Shown here: piece after piece, positions 7,544 through 16,434 of the stretch
Position numbering within the stretch: the first letter of the stretch is position 1
Layout of the letters: every line of letters starts with the position of its first letter
Source: Proteobacteria bacterium UBA6921
GTDB lineage: Bacteria; Pseudomonadota; Gammaproteobacteria; SG8-11
Assembly (NCBI GenBank): GCA_002450895.1
Contig: DKAR01000192.1
Coordinates: 656-30,246 of the forward strand
Direction of reading: 5' to 3'
Length of the DNA stretch: 29,591 nt
The notes under the pieces: generated by a model
The model's database searches: none
Told to the model about the DNA's origin: nothing
What the model saw: the letters and a program-made list of their open reading frames with translations, nothing else
Position numbers and translations under genes: made by a program

Positions 7544-10500
7544 ATGCTGTTTCCATATTCCGTTATGCGGCCGTCGAGTGGACATTTCTCTTCAAGAACC
7601 CAATGCGCTTTTCGACGCACAGCAACAGTTACGCTGGCGCTATTGGTGTTCGTATTTTCAAATTCCTCGTTTGCCGCGGTAGGACAATGGAGTCAAACCG
7701 GCGGCCCTGAAGGTGGTTCAGGCGTGCTGAGTATCGCGATCGATCCCGGCACCCCGACGACCCTATTTGCCGCCACCAATTCCGACGGCGTTTTGAAGAG
7801 CACGAATGGCGGCGCGAGTTGGATAACATCGAACTCCGGGTTTGGCATAAGCCTCTATGTCCGTAATCTGGCGATGGCCCCAAGCGCAACAAGCACCCTC
7901 TATGCGGCGACCGGGAGCGGCGTATACAAAACCACGAATGGGGGCGGAACCTGGGCGATTGCAAACAGCGGTATTACCGGATCTGTGAGTCGTCTGGCGA
8001 TTAACACGGCGACGTCGTCGACTGTGTACGCCGCAACTGTCGGGAATGGCGTGTACAAAACGACCAACGGCGGTACGAGCTGGGCTGCGGCAAATACGGG
8101 CCTGACCAATCTAAACATCTATTCGTTGATTGTAGATCCGTCCACACCCACCACTCTTTACGCAGGCACGGCGGGTAGCGGCGTTTTCAAGAGTACGGAC
8201 AGCGGAGCCAACTGGAGTGTTACCGGTACCACAAACATCTCGGGTAAAACCATTGTCGCCTTGACGATTTCACCAACTTCAACCTCAACGTTGTACGCCT
8301 ATACGACCGGCGGAAACGTTTACAAAACCGTCGATGGCGGCACAAATTGGTTGCCTGCAGGGGTTGCTGGATTTTTTGTGAACGACCTCGTCGTCGATCC
8401 TTCGGATTCAGCCACCGTGTACGCAGCGACGGGAAGCTATATCTCGAACCTGGGAACGGCGGGCATTTATAAAACGACCGACAGCGGCGCGAACTGGAGC
8501 TTGATCAACACGGGCGTGTCGAGCGTGCTCGCAGCGACAATTGCAATCGATCCGACAACACCCGCCACCGTTTATGTTGGAACGGGTGGAGGCGGCGTGT
8601 CCAAGAGTACCGACGCAGGTGCCCACTGGAGCCCCGCCAATTCGGGAGTAAAACTGGCTCATATCTCCAGCATTGTCGTGAACCCGAACCAACCAGGAAC
8701 CTTATACGCATCGGGCTTCGGTGGTGGAATTTTCAAGACCACCGATTCGGCCGCCAACTGGTCTTATTCGAACTCCGGACTTTTAAGTACCTATGTCGAA
8801 TCAATGGTCATCGACCCGATCACACCTACCAACGTATACGCCGGGGTGTTCGGTATGATCTATCACAGCACCGATAGCGGCGCGACCTGGAACGCAGCGA
8901 ATAACGCTCCCGGCATTGACAATAGTGCCCTGGCGATTGATCCAATCGTGCCGTCGACGTTGTACGTGGGTACGAATGGATTTGCCGTCTATAAGAGCAC
9001 GGACAGTGGCGTTACATGGACCTCGTCGAGCACCGGGATAAACGACTCCACTGTGAGCGCTTTGGCGGTCGATCCCGTGTCCCCGTCTACCGTCTACGCG
9101 GGCACACAAAATCATGGCGTCTACAAAACCACAGACGGTGGCGCCAACTGGAGCGCGACCAATTCGGCCGGACCCAATTTCGTTTTTTCGATGGCGGTCG
9201 ATCCTGTTACACCGTCAACCGTCTACGCGACCACCGATGGATCTGGCGTTTTCAAGACGACCAACGGTGGAGATACCTGGACACAAGTTATTTCAGGACT
9301 GGCAACGCTAAAAGTAACCGCCATTGTCATCGATCCCATTACGCCGACGACGCTGTATGTCGGAACTGACGGTGGAGCTGGCGTATTCCCCGGCGGTATC
9401 TACAAGACCGTAAACGGCGGCAGCAGTTGGACTTTAATGTCTTCCGGATTGAATAAGCCGGACATAAAGTCGATGGCACTCGACAACGCCAACCCTCCTA
9501 CCCTCTACGCGGGCACTCAGGGCGGAAGCGTCTATGCCTATACTTTTGATACGGTTCCGACGGCCTTTGCGTTTACAGATCAAACGAACGTACCACTTGG
9601 CGCAACGGTCACATCGAATACCATCACCGTAAGCGGTATTGAGGTGGCCGCGCCCATTTCGAACAACGGCGGAAGTTACTCGATCAACGGCGGCACGTAC
9701 ACGTCAGGAGCGGGCTATGTGCACAATGGCGATACAGTCAGCGTGCGCCTGACCGCGGCGAACACCTACTCAACAACGACAAACGCGATAATCACCATCG
9801 GCGGCGTCAGCGAAACGTTCAGCGCCACAACGATTCCCAGCACGACGCCAAATCCATTTACCTTCACCGATCAGACTGGCGTTGCGTTTAACACGGTGGT
9901 GACTTCGAACACCATCACCATTTCCGGTCTGGGCGCCGCCTCGACGATCTCGATTACTGGGGGCACGTACGCCATCAACGGTGGTTCCTACACCAGCTCG
10001 GCCGGTTCAGTAAACAATGGAAACACCGTCACCGTTCGAGTCACATCGGCAAACAGCTACACCACCACCACCAATGCAACGCTGACCATCGGCGGCGTGA
10101 GCGACACATTCAGCGTGACCACGCTCGACGACGTCATCCCCGACGCGTTCGCGTTTACGGACCAGACCGGTGTCGCGCTCAACAGCGCCATCACATCGGG
10201 CACCATCACTGTTGCCGGAATCACCGGCCCCTCGCCGATCTCCATCGCGGGAGGAACATACTCGATCAACGGTGCGTCCTACACGGCGTCACCCGGTAAC
10301 GTAAGCAATGGGGACTCGGTGACGGTACAGCTCACCTCGTCTGCAAGTTTCACAACCGCAGTCACCGCAACTCTCACAATCGGCGGTGTGAATGGCGCGT
10401 TTACCGCCACCACGCACGACGGAACAACACCCGACGCATTCACGTTCACTGATCAAACCGGCGTGGCACCGAATACTTCGGTGACTTCGAACAGCATTAC

Positions 10501-10846
10501 GATTTCCGGCATAAACGTAGCCGTCGCGATTTCCGTAACCGGTGGAACATATTCGATTAACGGCGCCGCATATACAGCAACGGCTGGCACTGCAAACAAT
10601 GGAGATACTGTTACCGTCCGAACAACATCGTCCGCGAGTTACGACACGACCGTGGATACAGTTCTCACGATCGGAGGTGTCAGCGACACTTTCAGCGTGA
10701 CAACCGAGAGCGCACCGGCAGCATCCCCGCCCTCCAATTCCGGCGGAGGCAAGAGCGGTGGTGGCGCCTTCGATTTGGCGACGTTGCTGTTAGCATTTAT
10801 TTCCGGTGCGAGATGGGTACGGCGCCGACGCTGCGGGGCCCACTGA
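7544..10846 (+). CDS. Secreted double beta-propeller (BNR/VPS10-like) protein with GlyGly-CTERM tail
   Basis: The ATG at 7544 follows GGGGG by eight bases and gives 1,100 residues; the frame stays open to a TTG at 7463. The signal peptide runs to SSFA. Residues about 60-670 carry 14 blade-like repeats of about 45 residues with the pattern IDP-TPSTVYAGT-GVYKTTNGGANW, as in sortilin/BNR and photosystem II stability-type propellers; 14 equals two seven-bladed propellers. Residues about 671-1058 hold four beta-rich repeats beginning near FTDQTGV and containing YSINGG and TIGGVS. The C-terminus has GGGKSGGGAFD (1067-1077), a short hydrophobic helix and RRRR, a GlyGly-CTERM signal normally cut by rhombosortase after type II secretion. 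No catalytic residues are recognisable. It is probably a surface or extracellular binding protein. Confidence 0.88.
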   Translation: MLFPYSVMRPSSGHFSSRTQCAFRRTATVTLALLVFVFSNSSFAAVGQWSQTGGPEGGSGVLSIAIDPGTPTTLFAATNSDGVLKSTNGGASWITSNSGFGISLYVRNLAMAPSATSTLYAATGSGVYKTTNGGGTWAIANSGITGSVSRLAINTATSSTVYAATVGNGVYKTTNGGTSWAAANTGLTNLNIYSLIVDPSTPTTLYAGTAGSGVFKSTDSGANWSVTGTTNISGKTIVALTISPTSTSTLYAYTTGGNVYKTVDGGTNWLPAGVAGFFVNDLVVDPSDSATVYAATGSYISNLGTAGIYKTTDSGANWSLINTGVSSVLAATIAIDPTTPATVYVGTGGGGVSKSTDAGAHWSPANSGVKLAHISSIVVNPNQPGTLYASGFGGGIFKTTDSAANWSYSNSGLLSTYVESMVIDPITPTNVYAGVFGMIYHSTDSGATWNAANNAPGIDNSALAIDPIVPSTLYVGTNGFAVYKSTDSGVTWTSSSTGINDSTVSALAVDPVSPSTVYAGTQNHGVYKTTDGGANWSATNSAGPNFVFSMAVDPVTPSTVYATTDGSGVFKTTNGGDTWTQVISGLATLKVTAIVIDPITPTTLYVGTDGGAGVFPGGIYKTVNGGSSWTLMSSGLNKPDIKSMALDNANPPTLYAGTQGGSVYAYTFDTVPTAFAFTDQTNVPLGATVTSNTITVSGIEVAAPISNNGGSYSINGGTYTSGAGYVHNGDTVSVRLTAANTYSTTTNAIITIGGVSETFSATTIPSTTPNPFTFTDQTGVAFNTVVTSNTITISGLGAASTISITGGTYAINGGSYTSSAGSVNNGNTVTVRVTSANSYTTTTNATLTIGGVSDTFSVTTLDDVIPDAFAFTDQTGVALNSAITSGTITVAGITGPSPISIAGGTYSINGASYTASPGNVSNGDSVTVQLTSSASFTTAVTATLTIGGVNGAFTATTHDGTTPDAFTFTDQTGVAPNTSVTSNSITISGINVAVAISVTGGTYSINGAAYTATAGTANNGDTVTVRTTSSASYDTTVDTVLTIGGVSDTFSVTTESAPAASPPSNSGGGKSGGGAFDLATLLLAFISGARWVRRRRCGAH
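7729..9546 (+). repeat. Fourteen BNR/VPS10-like blade repeats
   Basis: Each unit is roughly 130 bases and encodes a strand pair around VYAGT-GVYKTTDGGANW. The fourteenth unit lacks the Asp-box tryptophan and so looks like a closing strand. DNA identity between units is moderate, so these are old duplications. Confidence 0.8.
9556..10710 (+). repeat. Four tandem repeats of exactly 291 bases (97 codons)
   Basis: The conserved TDQT codons start at 9575, 9866, 10157 and 10448, three identical intervals of 291 bases. Each unit encodes a beta-sandwich-like module with FTDQT, TSNTITVSGI, YSINGG-YT, NNGDTVTVR and TLTIGGVSDTF. Similar modules occur as stalk repeats in large bacterial surface proteins. 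Confidence 0.88.
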
Positions 10847-10877
10847 CGACGAAAACGAGGCCTTGGCCAATATCGTA

Positions 10878-10890
10878 CCGACAATGTCGG
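10878..10890. repeat. Short palindrome after the propeller gene
   Basis: CCGACA-A-TGTCGG is a perfect 13-base palindrome 32 bases after the stop codon. It lacks a T-run, so it is not a clear terminator. Confidence 0.25.
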
Positions 10891-10908
10891 CCAGGGTCTC
10901 GTAGCGCG

Positions 10909-11011
10909 GTAGGTTGGGGTGAGCGGATGCGAACCCCAACGTACTTTCAGATAGACGGACATGTATCGGTAGCGTTTAGCGCCAAGTGTTGGGGTTTGCA
11001 CCCCAACCTAC
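10909..11011. repeat. Pair of inverted REP-like hairpins (BIME-like)
   Basis: GTAGGTTGGGGT (10909-10920) is repeated in perfect inversion at 11000-11011. Each copy is the base of its own hairpin: GTTGGGGT (10913-10920) pairs with ACCCCAAC (10933-10940) around a 12-base loop, and GTTGGGGT (10988-10995) pairs with ACCCCAAC (11000-11007) around TTGC. Each hairpin has GTAG at its outer 5' side on its own strand, the tetranucleotide typical of REP elements mobilised by RAYT (TnpA-REP) proteins. No such gene is in the window. The element sits between two convergent genes, a usual place for REPs, and may limit transcript read-through. Confidence 0.7.
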
Positions 11012-11114
11012 AAATCATTTCCTTTGAATGTCCGCTTTCCAATATTGTCGTCGGTCGGGTATTGGCCGTACATAGACGTTCGCTACACCATTCGGCAACT
11101 TGGTCCGTCACACA

Positions 11115-14100
11115 TCAAATGGCGACGCTTCCTTTCGGAAGTTTATTCATTATCAAATCTTCGAAATTCTTTAACGATGGGCCGCACGGTTTTCCATCCG
11201 CGTAAGTCAACGCGCTTTTCGCAATGCGTTGGCCGAGTGCGCGATACGCTTCAAATTGGCCTTCGTCGAAGAACTGGTCGGAAGTCGACTGATGCGGAAA
11301 GTCAGGGTTGCGGTGGCGATATTCGCGAATTCCTTCATATTCATGCCCGGTGAATGACGACTTTAAATAGAGCAGGTAGCCTATCTCGTGGTGCTCTTCC
11401 GAGTCCTTTTTCGGATAGGTGATGGTCCCAACCGCGTAGTGTGTTCCGCTGACGGCGGGTTCGTCCTCTTCGTCGTTCACTTTTCGCAGGCGAAGCTCGT
11501 CCAGGTTAATTTCAATTCGAATCCCAAGATCGATGTAGGCGCAGCGCATGAGCGTGGCTAGCCCGCCGAATTGAAGTTTCGGATCCGCTTCGCCGTCGCC
11601 GATGATGATGTACTTGCAGCGGCGGCGCAGCAGCTCGAATGTCGCCAGGTTTTCGATATGACCGCCGTCTGAGAGATTGACCCAACGGTGCCTTTCGTCG
11701 AGCCGGCTCAGAATTTCCCGCATCAGGGCCAGTGTCCGCACGCGCCACTTGTGGCGATCACCCAAGCTGTTGTGTCGCTTTACCAGTTGCTGACCAGCCT
11801 GAACGTAGTCCCCCTCTTTAACGACCAGCGTATCGAACCGTGTGAAGCGATGGTCGCGAGCCACCCCGTCCGCTTCGTTGGCCTGTTCCTTCGCAGAAGC
11901 CCCCAGCATCCGTCGCGCGGCGTTCGTGAGGCGCATCATCATTCCATGCTGCCGACCGGCCTTCACGGTCACGATTTGGCCACCGTCGGTTGAGTTAATT
12001 TCGATGTGTTGGACGGTTCCCGCAATTGCGCTTTGGGTCGCGGTGGCGAGTGGCTTGAGCAGCCTCGTTTCACTGTTCACTTTTTCACCGTCGCGCACGT
12101 TCAGATACGCATCGGGCGAGTAGCGATAGGTTCGCACCTTCTCCGAAGGCCGCTTCGGCTTGACCACCACTTGGCGGTGCTTGAGCAGCAGCTGCCCGAT
12201 TTTCACTTCATCACCTTCGGCAACAGCCAACTCCGTGTCTTTACTGAATCGATGCACGCGCGGCTTCTCGCCGCTCTGCTTCGGTGTAATGACGACCTCA
12301 ATGGTCCCTTCGGGCGGTCCATCCCGTTTGATGGTGACGTTGCCTGCAATCTCGCTGATGTCATTTACTGTGGCCAAGCCATCAACTTCGCTGACCAATC
12401 TTTGCCGGGAGCGCATCAAAGTGCTCAGGCTCGAGCCCAGATATCCGCCGCCGGAGACGGTGGACATGTAATCCACGTGTTTGAACACGCCAAACTTGTG
12501 AAGCGTTTGCGTGATTCCCAGGTTGATTGCCGCCGAACGAATGCCACCACCTGAAAACGCAAGGCCGACCAATCCATGTTTGATGGTCGGCGCAAGAATC
12601 GGCGCGTGCGTTTTCTCATCACAAAAAAGGCCGCGGCATTGCGTTTCACCAGCGTAGGCTTGGTCCCAACGTTTTTGTATTTCGAGCAGTTCCGCTCTAA
12701 AGACCTCCTCGAATCTGAAACCGAGGGGTTCGGGCCGCCACGAGCCAGTCTGCCAACGTTTCACAACCGCGTACTGCCATCGTTGCCAGAAGGATTTTTT
12801 CAAACACTCTTCCAGCCTCCCGGGGTTCGGCATCCAGAAACCCAGACGGACATTGAGCAGCGTCAGAAACGCAACGAGAAGTGGAGAAGTTTCCCGCCCC
12901 ATGTTGGGCGCGGCGGCGGCGGCGGATACCGCCATGGCGGTCGCCAGATCCATTTGCGGAAAAACCTGCTCCATCGTTTCGCTGCGACAATATCCAGTGC
13001 GTGGCCCACCGATGAAGCGTTTGCTGAAGATGAAAAAGTCACTCTTGCGATCGCGCAGGCCGATGTCCTTGCTCCCTTGCAGATTCAACGCGACGTTGAT
13101 TAAGTGATACGGCGCGGTCGAACCCGCCTCGTAACAGCTGGTTTCGTGCAGATCGATGTCTTCCTCGATGTCGACGTCACCCTTCGTATCGACCCCGACC
13201 AGGAAGGCCGATGCCAGGCGGTCGCGGTACAGGCCATGAATCGAAGTCAGGTTGACGTCCACGCTGGCCCAGCAGACAAAAAAGATGGAAACCGCCAGGA
13301 GAAAAACGAACAGCGCTTTGGGTGGAAAGCCAAGGTTGAACATTTCGGTGGTTTCTGTGGCCAGATACTCCTTTTGCAGCAGGCCAAGATTCCCAAAGAT
13401 CAACTGCGTAACAGCCTGATGGCCGGGCCCATCAAATGTGGAATCGAAAAAAGCGGCTGCCGCAAAGCGCGCGAGCTCTCGCGCTCCGTCAACCTGGACC
13501 GCGCCATCCGGATAGCGAAGCGCGTCCGGGTCAAACAAATATCCATACGCGTCATTCAGAATTTGCCGGCCCGGCGAATCGACGATCTTGTCGAGGGATT
13601 CATTTTCTGCATAACTGTATTCATTGAGCACATCCTCGCTTGCCGGAGGGCGCGCATTTTTCAGTTGCTCAAATAAGTCCGCGTACGCAGTTGCGATATT
13701 GTTCCGAAGTTTGATCAGCTCCCCAAGATCTGACTGCGCGTCCTGAGCCAGACTCTTCCATTGCGCTGGCGTGCGGGCCAACGCAACGAGAGAAATAAGT
13801 TCATCCTTGGGCAGCAACCGTGCTATTTCGTCCCGATTCCCGGGGTCGACCGAATCCGGCAATCGCGAAACACCTTCATACTTGCTCTTCACTGCGTTCG
13901 CGAGTTTCTTCGGACTGATGAGCACTGCAATCTCTGAAGCGCTCGAATTCCGCAGCGCTTCGTTGACCTGCTCCGCAACGTTATCAAAGGAACATTCAAA
14001 AGCGAGCAGCTCACATTGCAGCAGCTTTTCCGTCAAAAGTTGATTGACCAGTAGCTTGGTCACCTTGCCATTGTCGTCGTCATTGCCAATTCTCTTTTTA

Positions 14101-15494
14101 ATGATGTCGAAGAGCTGCCCAACGGCGAGCCTGGAAATTTCACGGCGGAGTGGGATCAGACTCCCTTCGGACTGGCTCGAAAGTTTGTCGCCCAAACGGG
14201 CAAATTTTGTCTCTGTGGCAAAATACTTCGATATTCTATTCAGCTCTTCGTAGTTATCGAGATCGGTGTTGTCCAACGAGTTTTCCTGAAACTTCCCGAC
14301 AAACTTTTTCAGTGTCGCTTCTATCTTGTGCCTGAGCTCACCGGACCCAAAGCCATTGCGGTCCTGATATTCCAGTTCTTCCTTGAGTTTCTGATACTGG
14401 TCGTTCATTGAGACGAAATCGTCGACCAACACGGTGATACCCGGATCCAGATCTTTCTTTGAAACGTTTTCGAGGGATTTGGCGAGAGTCTCGAACTGCT
14501 CCAGCTGGATGTACTCGGACGGCGGATTCGGGGCAATGAGTTCGAGGGAAAGTCCAATCGCAATCAACAAAACAGCGTAGGCGACGATGAGTCGCATCTG
14601 GAGCTTCAAGTAGTCCTTGAACGTGAAGACCTTTGGCAGCCACCACATCAAACGACGATAAAACACAAAAAAGGCACCGATGTTCGTTACGACAAATAAA
14701 ATCACTAGCAACACCACCGGCGAAAACAGTATTAGCGCGCTGGCGGGTATGGGGCCGTACAGCAGAAAATCCGCGACAAACAGAACCACCAGCAGGGGCG
14801 CAAGAATTCCCAGCACGCCAATGAGCGCCATGGCCAACTTCTTCTTCATACCCGCGAGGCCAGACAACAGCGTATTGGCGCGACTCAACACGGCCATGAT
14901 CGTACCCACTGCCGCAACGCCGCCTTGCCAACCGAGCTTCCCCTCAAGACGCAAATCACGCAGCCACTCAACAACCGATGGCAACGCCTCGAAAACAGCA
15001 ATGGCGAGAATTGTGATCAGCAGCAAACTGAAGGAACGCTCGTAGATATCGCGCATCCCGATGGAGCTTTCGCTGCCGTACGCGACGCTTCTTCGGTACT
15101 GCTTGATCTTGAATACGGGCCCGAGAGTAACGAACAGGACAATCCACGCAGCGGTCGCGACAAGCGCTACTTTTGTTATTAGGAACGGATTCTCCCGCAT
15201 CCAGTGATGCGTGTAGGCAAGCCAAATCGCAATGAGCAGGAGGAACGGCAGAATGACGAGCGAGTTGACGACAATGCCGCGCAGCAGCACGGCGACCGAT
15301 CGAACGTAGTCGAGCAGCCCTCGCACACCCATGTAATTCGAGTGATTGCGCAGCCACGTCAGATACCGCGACTCGTGCGGACCTTCAGGGACTGGAAATG
15401 GAAATTCGCCGAGAGGTACTCCGGTTTCTTCGAGCTTGTTATGCATGGCGCCCCGATACTGTTCGAGCAACAAGCGCCAATCCTCGTGCGTCAA
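11115..15494 (-). CDS. Large membrane patatin-like phospholipase with permuted motifs and an inserted barrel region
   Basis: A 1,459-residue protein read from a TTG at 15494; no ATG lies between it and the upstream in-frame stop, and GGAAC lies about 13 bases ahead. About seven hydrophobic segments fill 73-320. A long charged helical region spans about 325-725, and another helix lies at 727-745. Then come SIHGLYRDRL (about 751), HLINVALNLQG (797) and TAMAVSAAAAAPNMG (about 850). The patatin oxyanion motif GGGIR (982-986) and nucleophile Ser1014 (STVSGGGY) follow, and the catalytic Asp1276 is in LSDGGHIENL. Residues about 1040-1241, between Ser and Asp, form an inserted beta-rich segment. The enzyme is probably an inner-membrane lipid acyl hydrolase; substrate unknown. 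The XRE regulator gene lies 188 bases upstream on the same strand. Confidence 0.85.
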   Translation of the reverse strand: MTHEDWRLLLEQYRGAMHNKLEETGVPLGEFPFPVPEGPHESRYLTWLRNHSNYMGVRGLLDYVRSVAVLLRGIVVNSLVILPFLLLIAIWLAYTHHWMRENPFLITKVALVATAAWIVLFVTLGPVFKIKQYRRSVAYGSESSIGMRDIYERSFSLLLITILAIAVFEALPSVVEWLRDLRLEGKLGWQGGVAAVGTIMAVLSRANTLLSGLAGMKKKLAMALIGVLGILAPLLVVLFVADFLLYGPIPASALILFSPVVLLVILFVVTNIGAFFVFYRRLMWWLPKVFTFKDYLKLQMRLIVAYAVLLIAIGLSLELIAPNPPSEYIQLEQFETLAKSLENVSKKDLDPGITVLVDDFVSMNDQYQKLKEELEYQDRNGFGSGELRHKIEATLKKFVGKFQENSLDNTDLDNYEELNRISKYFATETKFARLGDKLSSQSEGSLIPLRREISRLAVGQLFDIIKKRIGNDDDNGKVTKLLVNQLLTEKLLQCELLAFECSFDNVAEQVNEALRNSSASEIAVLISPKKLANAVKSKYEGVSRLPDSVDPGNRDEIARLLPKDELISLVALARTPAQWKSLAQDAQSDLGELIKLRNNIATAYADLFEQLKNARPPASEDVLNEYSYAENESLDKIVDSPGRQILNDAYGYLFDPDALRYPDGAVQVDGARELARFAAAAFFDSTFDGPGHQAVTQLIFGNLGLLQKEYLATETTEMFNLGFPPKALFVFLLAVSIFFVCWASVDVNLTSIHGLYRDRLASAFLVGVDTKGDVDIEEDIDLHETSCYEAGSTAPYHLINVALNLQGSKDIGLRDRKSDFFIFSKRFIGGPRTGYCRSETMEQVFPQMDLATAMAVSAAAAAPNMGRETSPLLVAFLTLLNVRLGFWMPNPGRLEECLKKSFWQRWQYAVVKRWQTGSWRPEPLGFRFEEVFRAELLEIQKRWDQAYAGETQCRGLFCDEKTHAPILAPTIKHGLVGLAFSGGGIRSAAINLGITQTLHKFGVFKHVDYMSTVSGGGYLGSSLSTLMRSRQRLVSEVDGLATVNDISEIAGNVTIKRDGPPEGTIEVVITPKQSGEKPRVHRFSKDTELAVAEGDEVKIGQLLLKHRQVVVKPKRPSEKVRTYRYSPDAYLNVRDGEKVNSETRLLKPLATATQSAIAGTVQHIEINSTDGGQIVTVKAGRQHGMMMRLTNAARRMLGASAKEQANEADGVARDHRFTRFDTLVVKEGDYVQAGQQLVKRHNSLGDRHKWRVRTLALMREILSRLDERHRWVNLSDGGHIENLATFELLRRRCKYIIIGDGEADPKLQFGGLATLMRCAYIDLGIRIEINLDELRLRKVNDEEDEPAVSGTHYAVGTITYPKKDSEEHHEIGYLLYLKSSFTGHEYEGIREYRHRNPDFPHQSTSDQFFDEGQFEAYRALGQRIAKSALTYADGKPCGPSLKNFEDLIMNKLPKGSVAI

Positions 15495-15601
15495 CTCGTC
15501 AATCTGTTCCGTTTAAAGGAACGATTTGCGTCTCGCACTTTCTTTTCTGGGCGTCTTGTCGAGATGCGACGATCATAAACAAGGTGATCGAAGAAACGGA
15601 A

Positions 15602-15639
15602 GCGAATCATTCGCATGGGCTGGGTCGTTTTTGACCCAG
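15602..15639. repeat. Two small inverted repeats between the regulator and patatin genes
   Basis: GCGAAT-C-ATTCGC (15602-15614) is followed by CTGGGTC-GTTTTT-GACCCAG (15620-15639). They lie in the 188-base gap after the XRE gene and before the patatin gene. They could be an operator and a weak transcript-end hairpin; on the minus strand there is no terminal U-run. Confidence 0.3.
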
Positions 15640-15682
15640 GCGATTTACGAACACGCACGTACTTCTTTTGCTGATTGGATTC

Positions 15683-16426
15683 TTATTTCCCCGCCGCACG
15701 CCGAAACTTTTCAAACACAGAGGTCTGCCACGGTCGCATCGCAACGATGAGGCTTACCGATTTACGCTGCGTGGTTGGGAGCAGGTGATCGTCACGGTTG
15801 AGTTGTTGGAACTCGACGATTAGTTTGCGGCTTGTCTCCGCCAGCTTGCGCATGGATTTTTCTGAGAGCATTCCGGAGACAGTGCTCAGAATGTCGTTCG
15901 GTCGGTTAAACGGGCTGCGCAGGAATTCATCGCGCAGGCGTTCTACGAAGAAGCGCTCGATGGGTCCGCCGCGTCGCCAAGTAAAGCTGGGCGAGATCAG
16001 CAGCCGAATGCGGTTGTTCGGGAGCAGTTCGATGAGCTTGAGGCGATCAAGGCGCGCGAGCAGACGGATCAGTTCGTGCTGGTCAAAGCGCGTGCCTTCC
16101 AGAAGTTCGGAAAAAGAATATCCGTTGACGACGAGATAGGTCACGAACAGCAATTTGTGATCCTTCACCAGTTCTTGTTCTTGCGCCTCGCTCAATTCGC
16201 CGAGCTTGCGGCTGTGGCCTTCGGCGAGCTTCGCGATGTCCGAAAGATCCATCGCGAGCAGGTTGCACAACTGATCAAGTCGATCGAGCGTGAAGTTGCC
16301 TTCGGAAAACATTCGTTTTACGGTCGCGACGCTTACGTTCAGTTGCTTGGCAACCGAAGGATACGTTAGCCCCTGCGACTTCAGCGCCCGCTTCAGTGCC
16401 TCCACCAGAATTCGCGTCTGACTCAT
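15683..16426 (-). CDS. XRE-family transcriptional regulator
   Basis: The ATG at 16426 is preceded by GGGGGG at five bases and gives 247 residues; the frame extends upstream to 16528 but would cover the divergent promoter region. An N-terminal helix-turn-helix covers about 6-65, with the recognition region TYPSVAKQLNVSVATVKRMF (21-40). The rest is a mostly helical domain of unknown type (EEL-rich linker, then FSELLEGTRFDQHELIRLL) with no recognisable ligand-binding fold. It is divergent from a small outer-membrane barrel and followed by the patatin gene on the same strand, so either could be its target. Confidence 0.85.
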   Translation of the reverse strand: MSQTRILVEALKRALKSQGLTYPSVAKQLNVSVATVKRMFSEGNFTLDRLDQLCNLLAMDLSDIAKLAEGHSRKLGELSEAQEQELVKDHKLLFVTYLVVNGYSFSELLEGTRFDQHELIRLLARLDRLKLIELLPNNRIRLLISPSFTWRRGGPIERFFVERLRDEFLRSPFNRPNDILSTVSGMLSEKSMRKLAETSRKLIVEFQQLNRDDHLLPTTQRKSVSLIVAMRPWQTSVFEKFRRAAGK

Positions 16427-16434
16427 TTGCCCCC

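Noticed and set aside
7729..10710. Regularly spaced repeats resembling a CRISPR array
   Set aside because: The repeats are in frame, 130 or 291 bases long, diverged and protein-coding; there are no short identical direct repeats with unique spacers.
11115..15494. Horizontal acquisition of the patatin gene on an insertion element
   Set aside because: The gene has an unusual architecture and a nearby REP pair, but no transposase, target-site duplication or terminal repeats surround it.
15620..15639. Terminator for the XRE gene
   Set aside because: The seven-base stem is good, but on the minus strand it is not followed by a U-run, so it is kept only as an inverted repeat.
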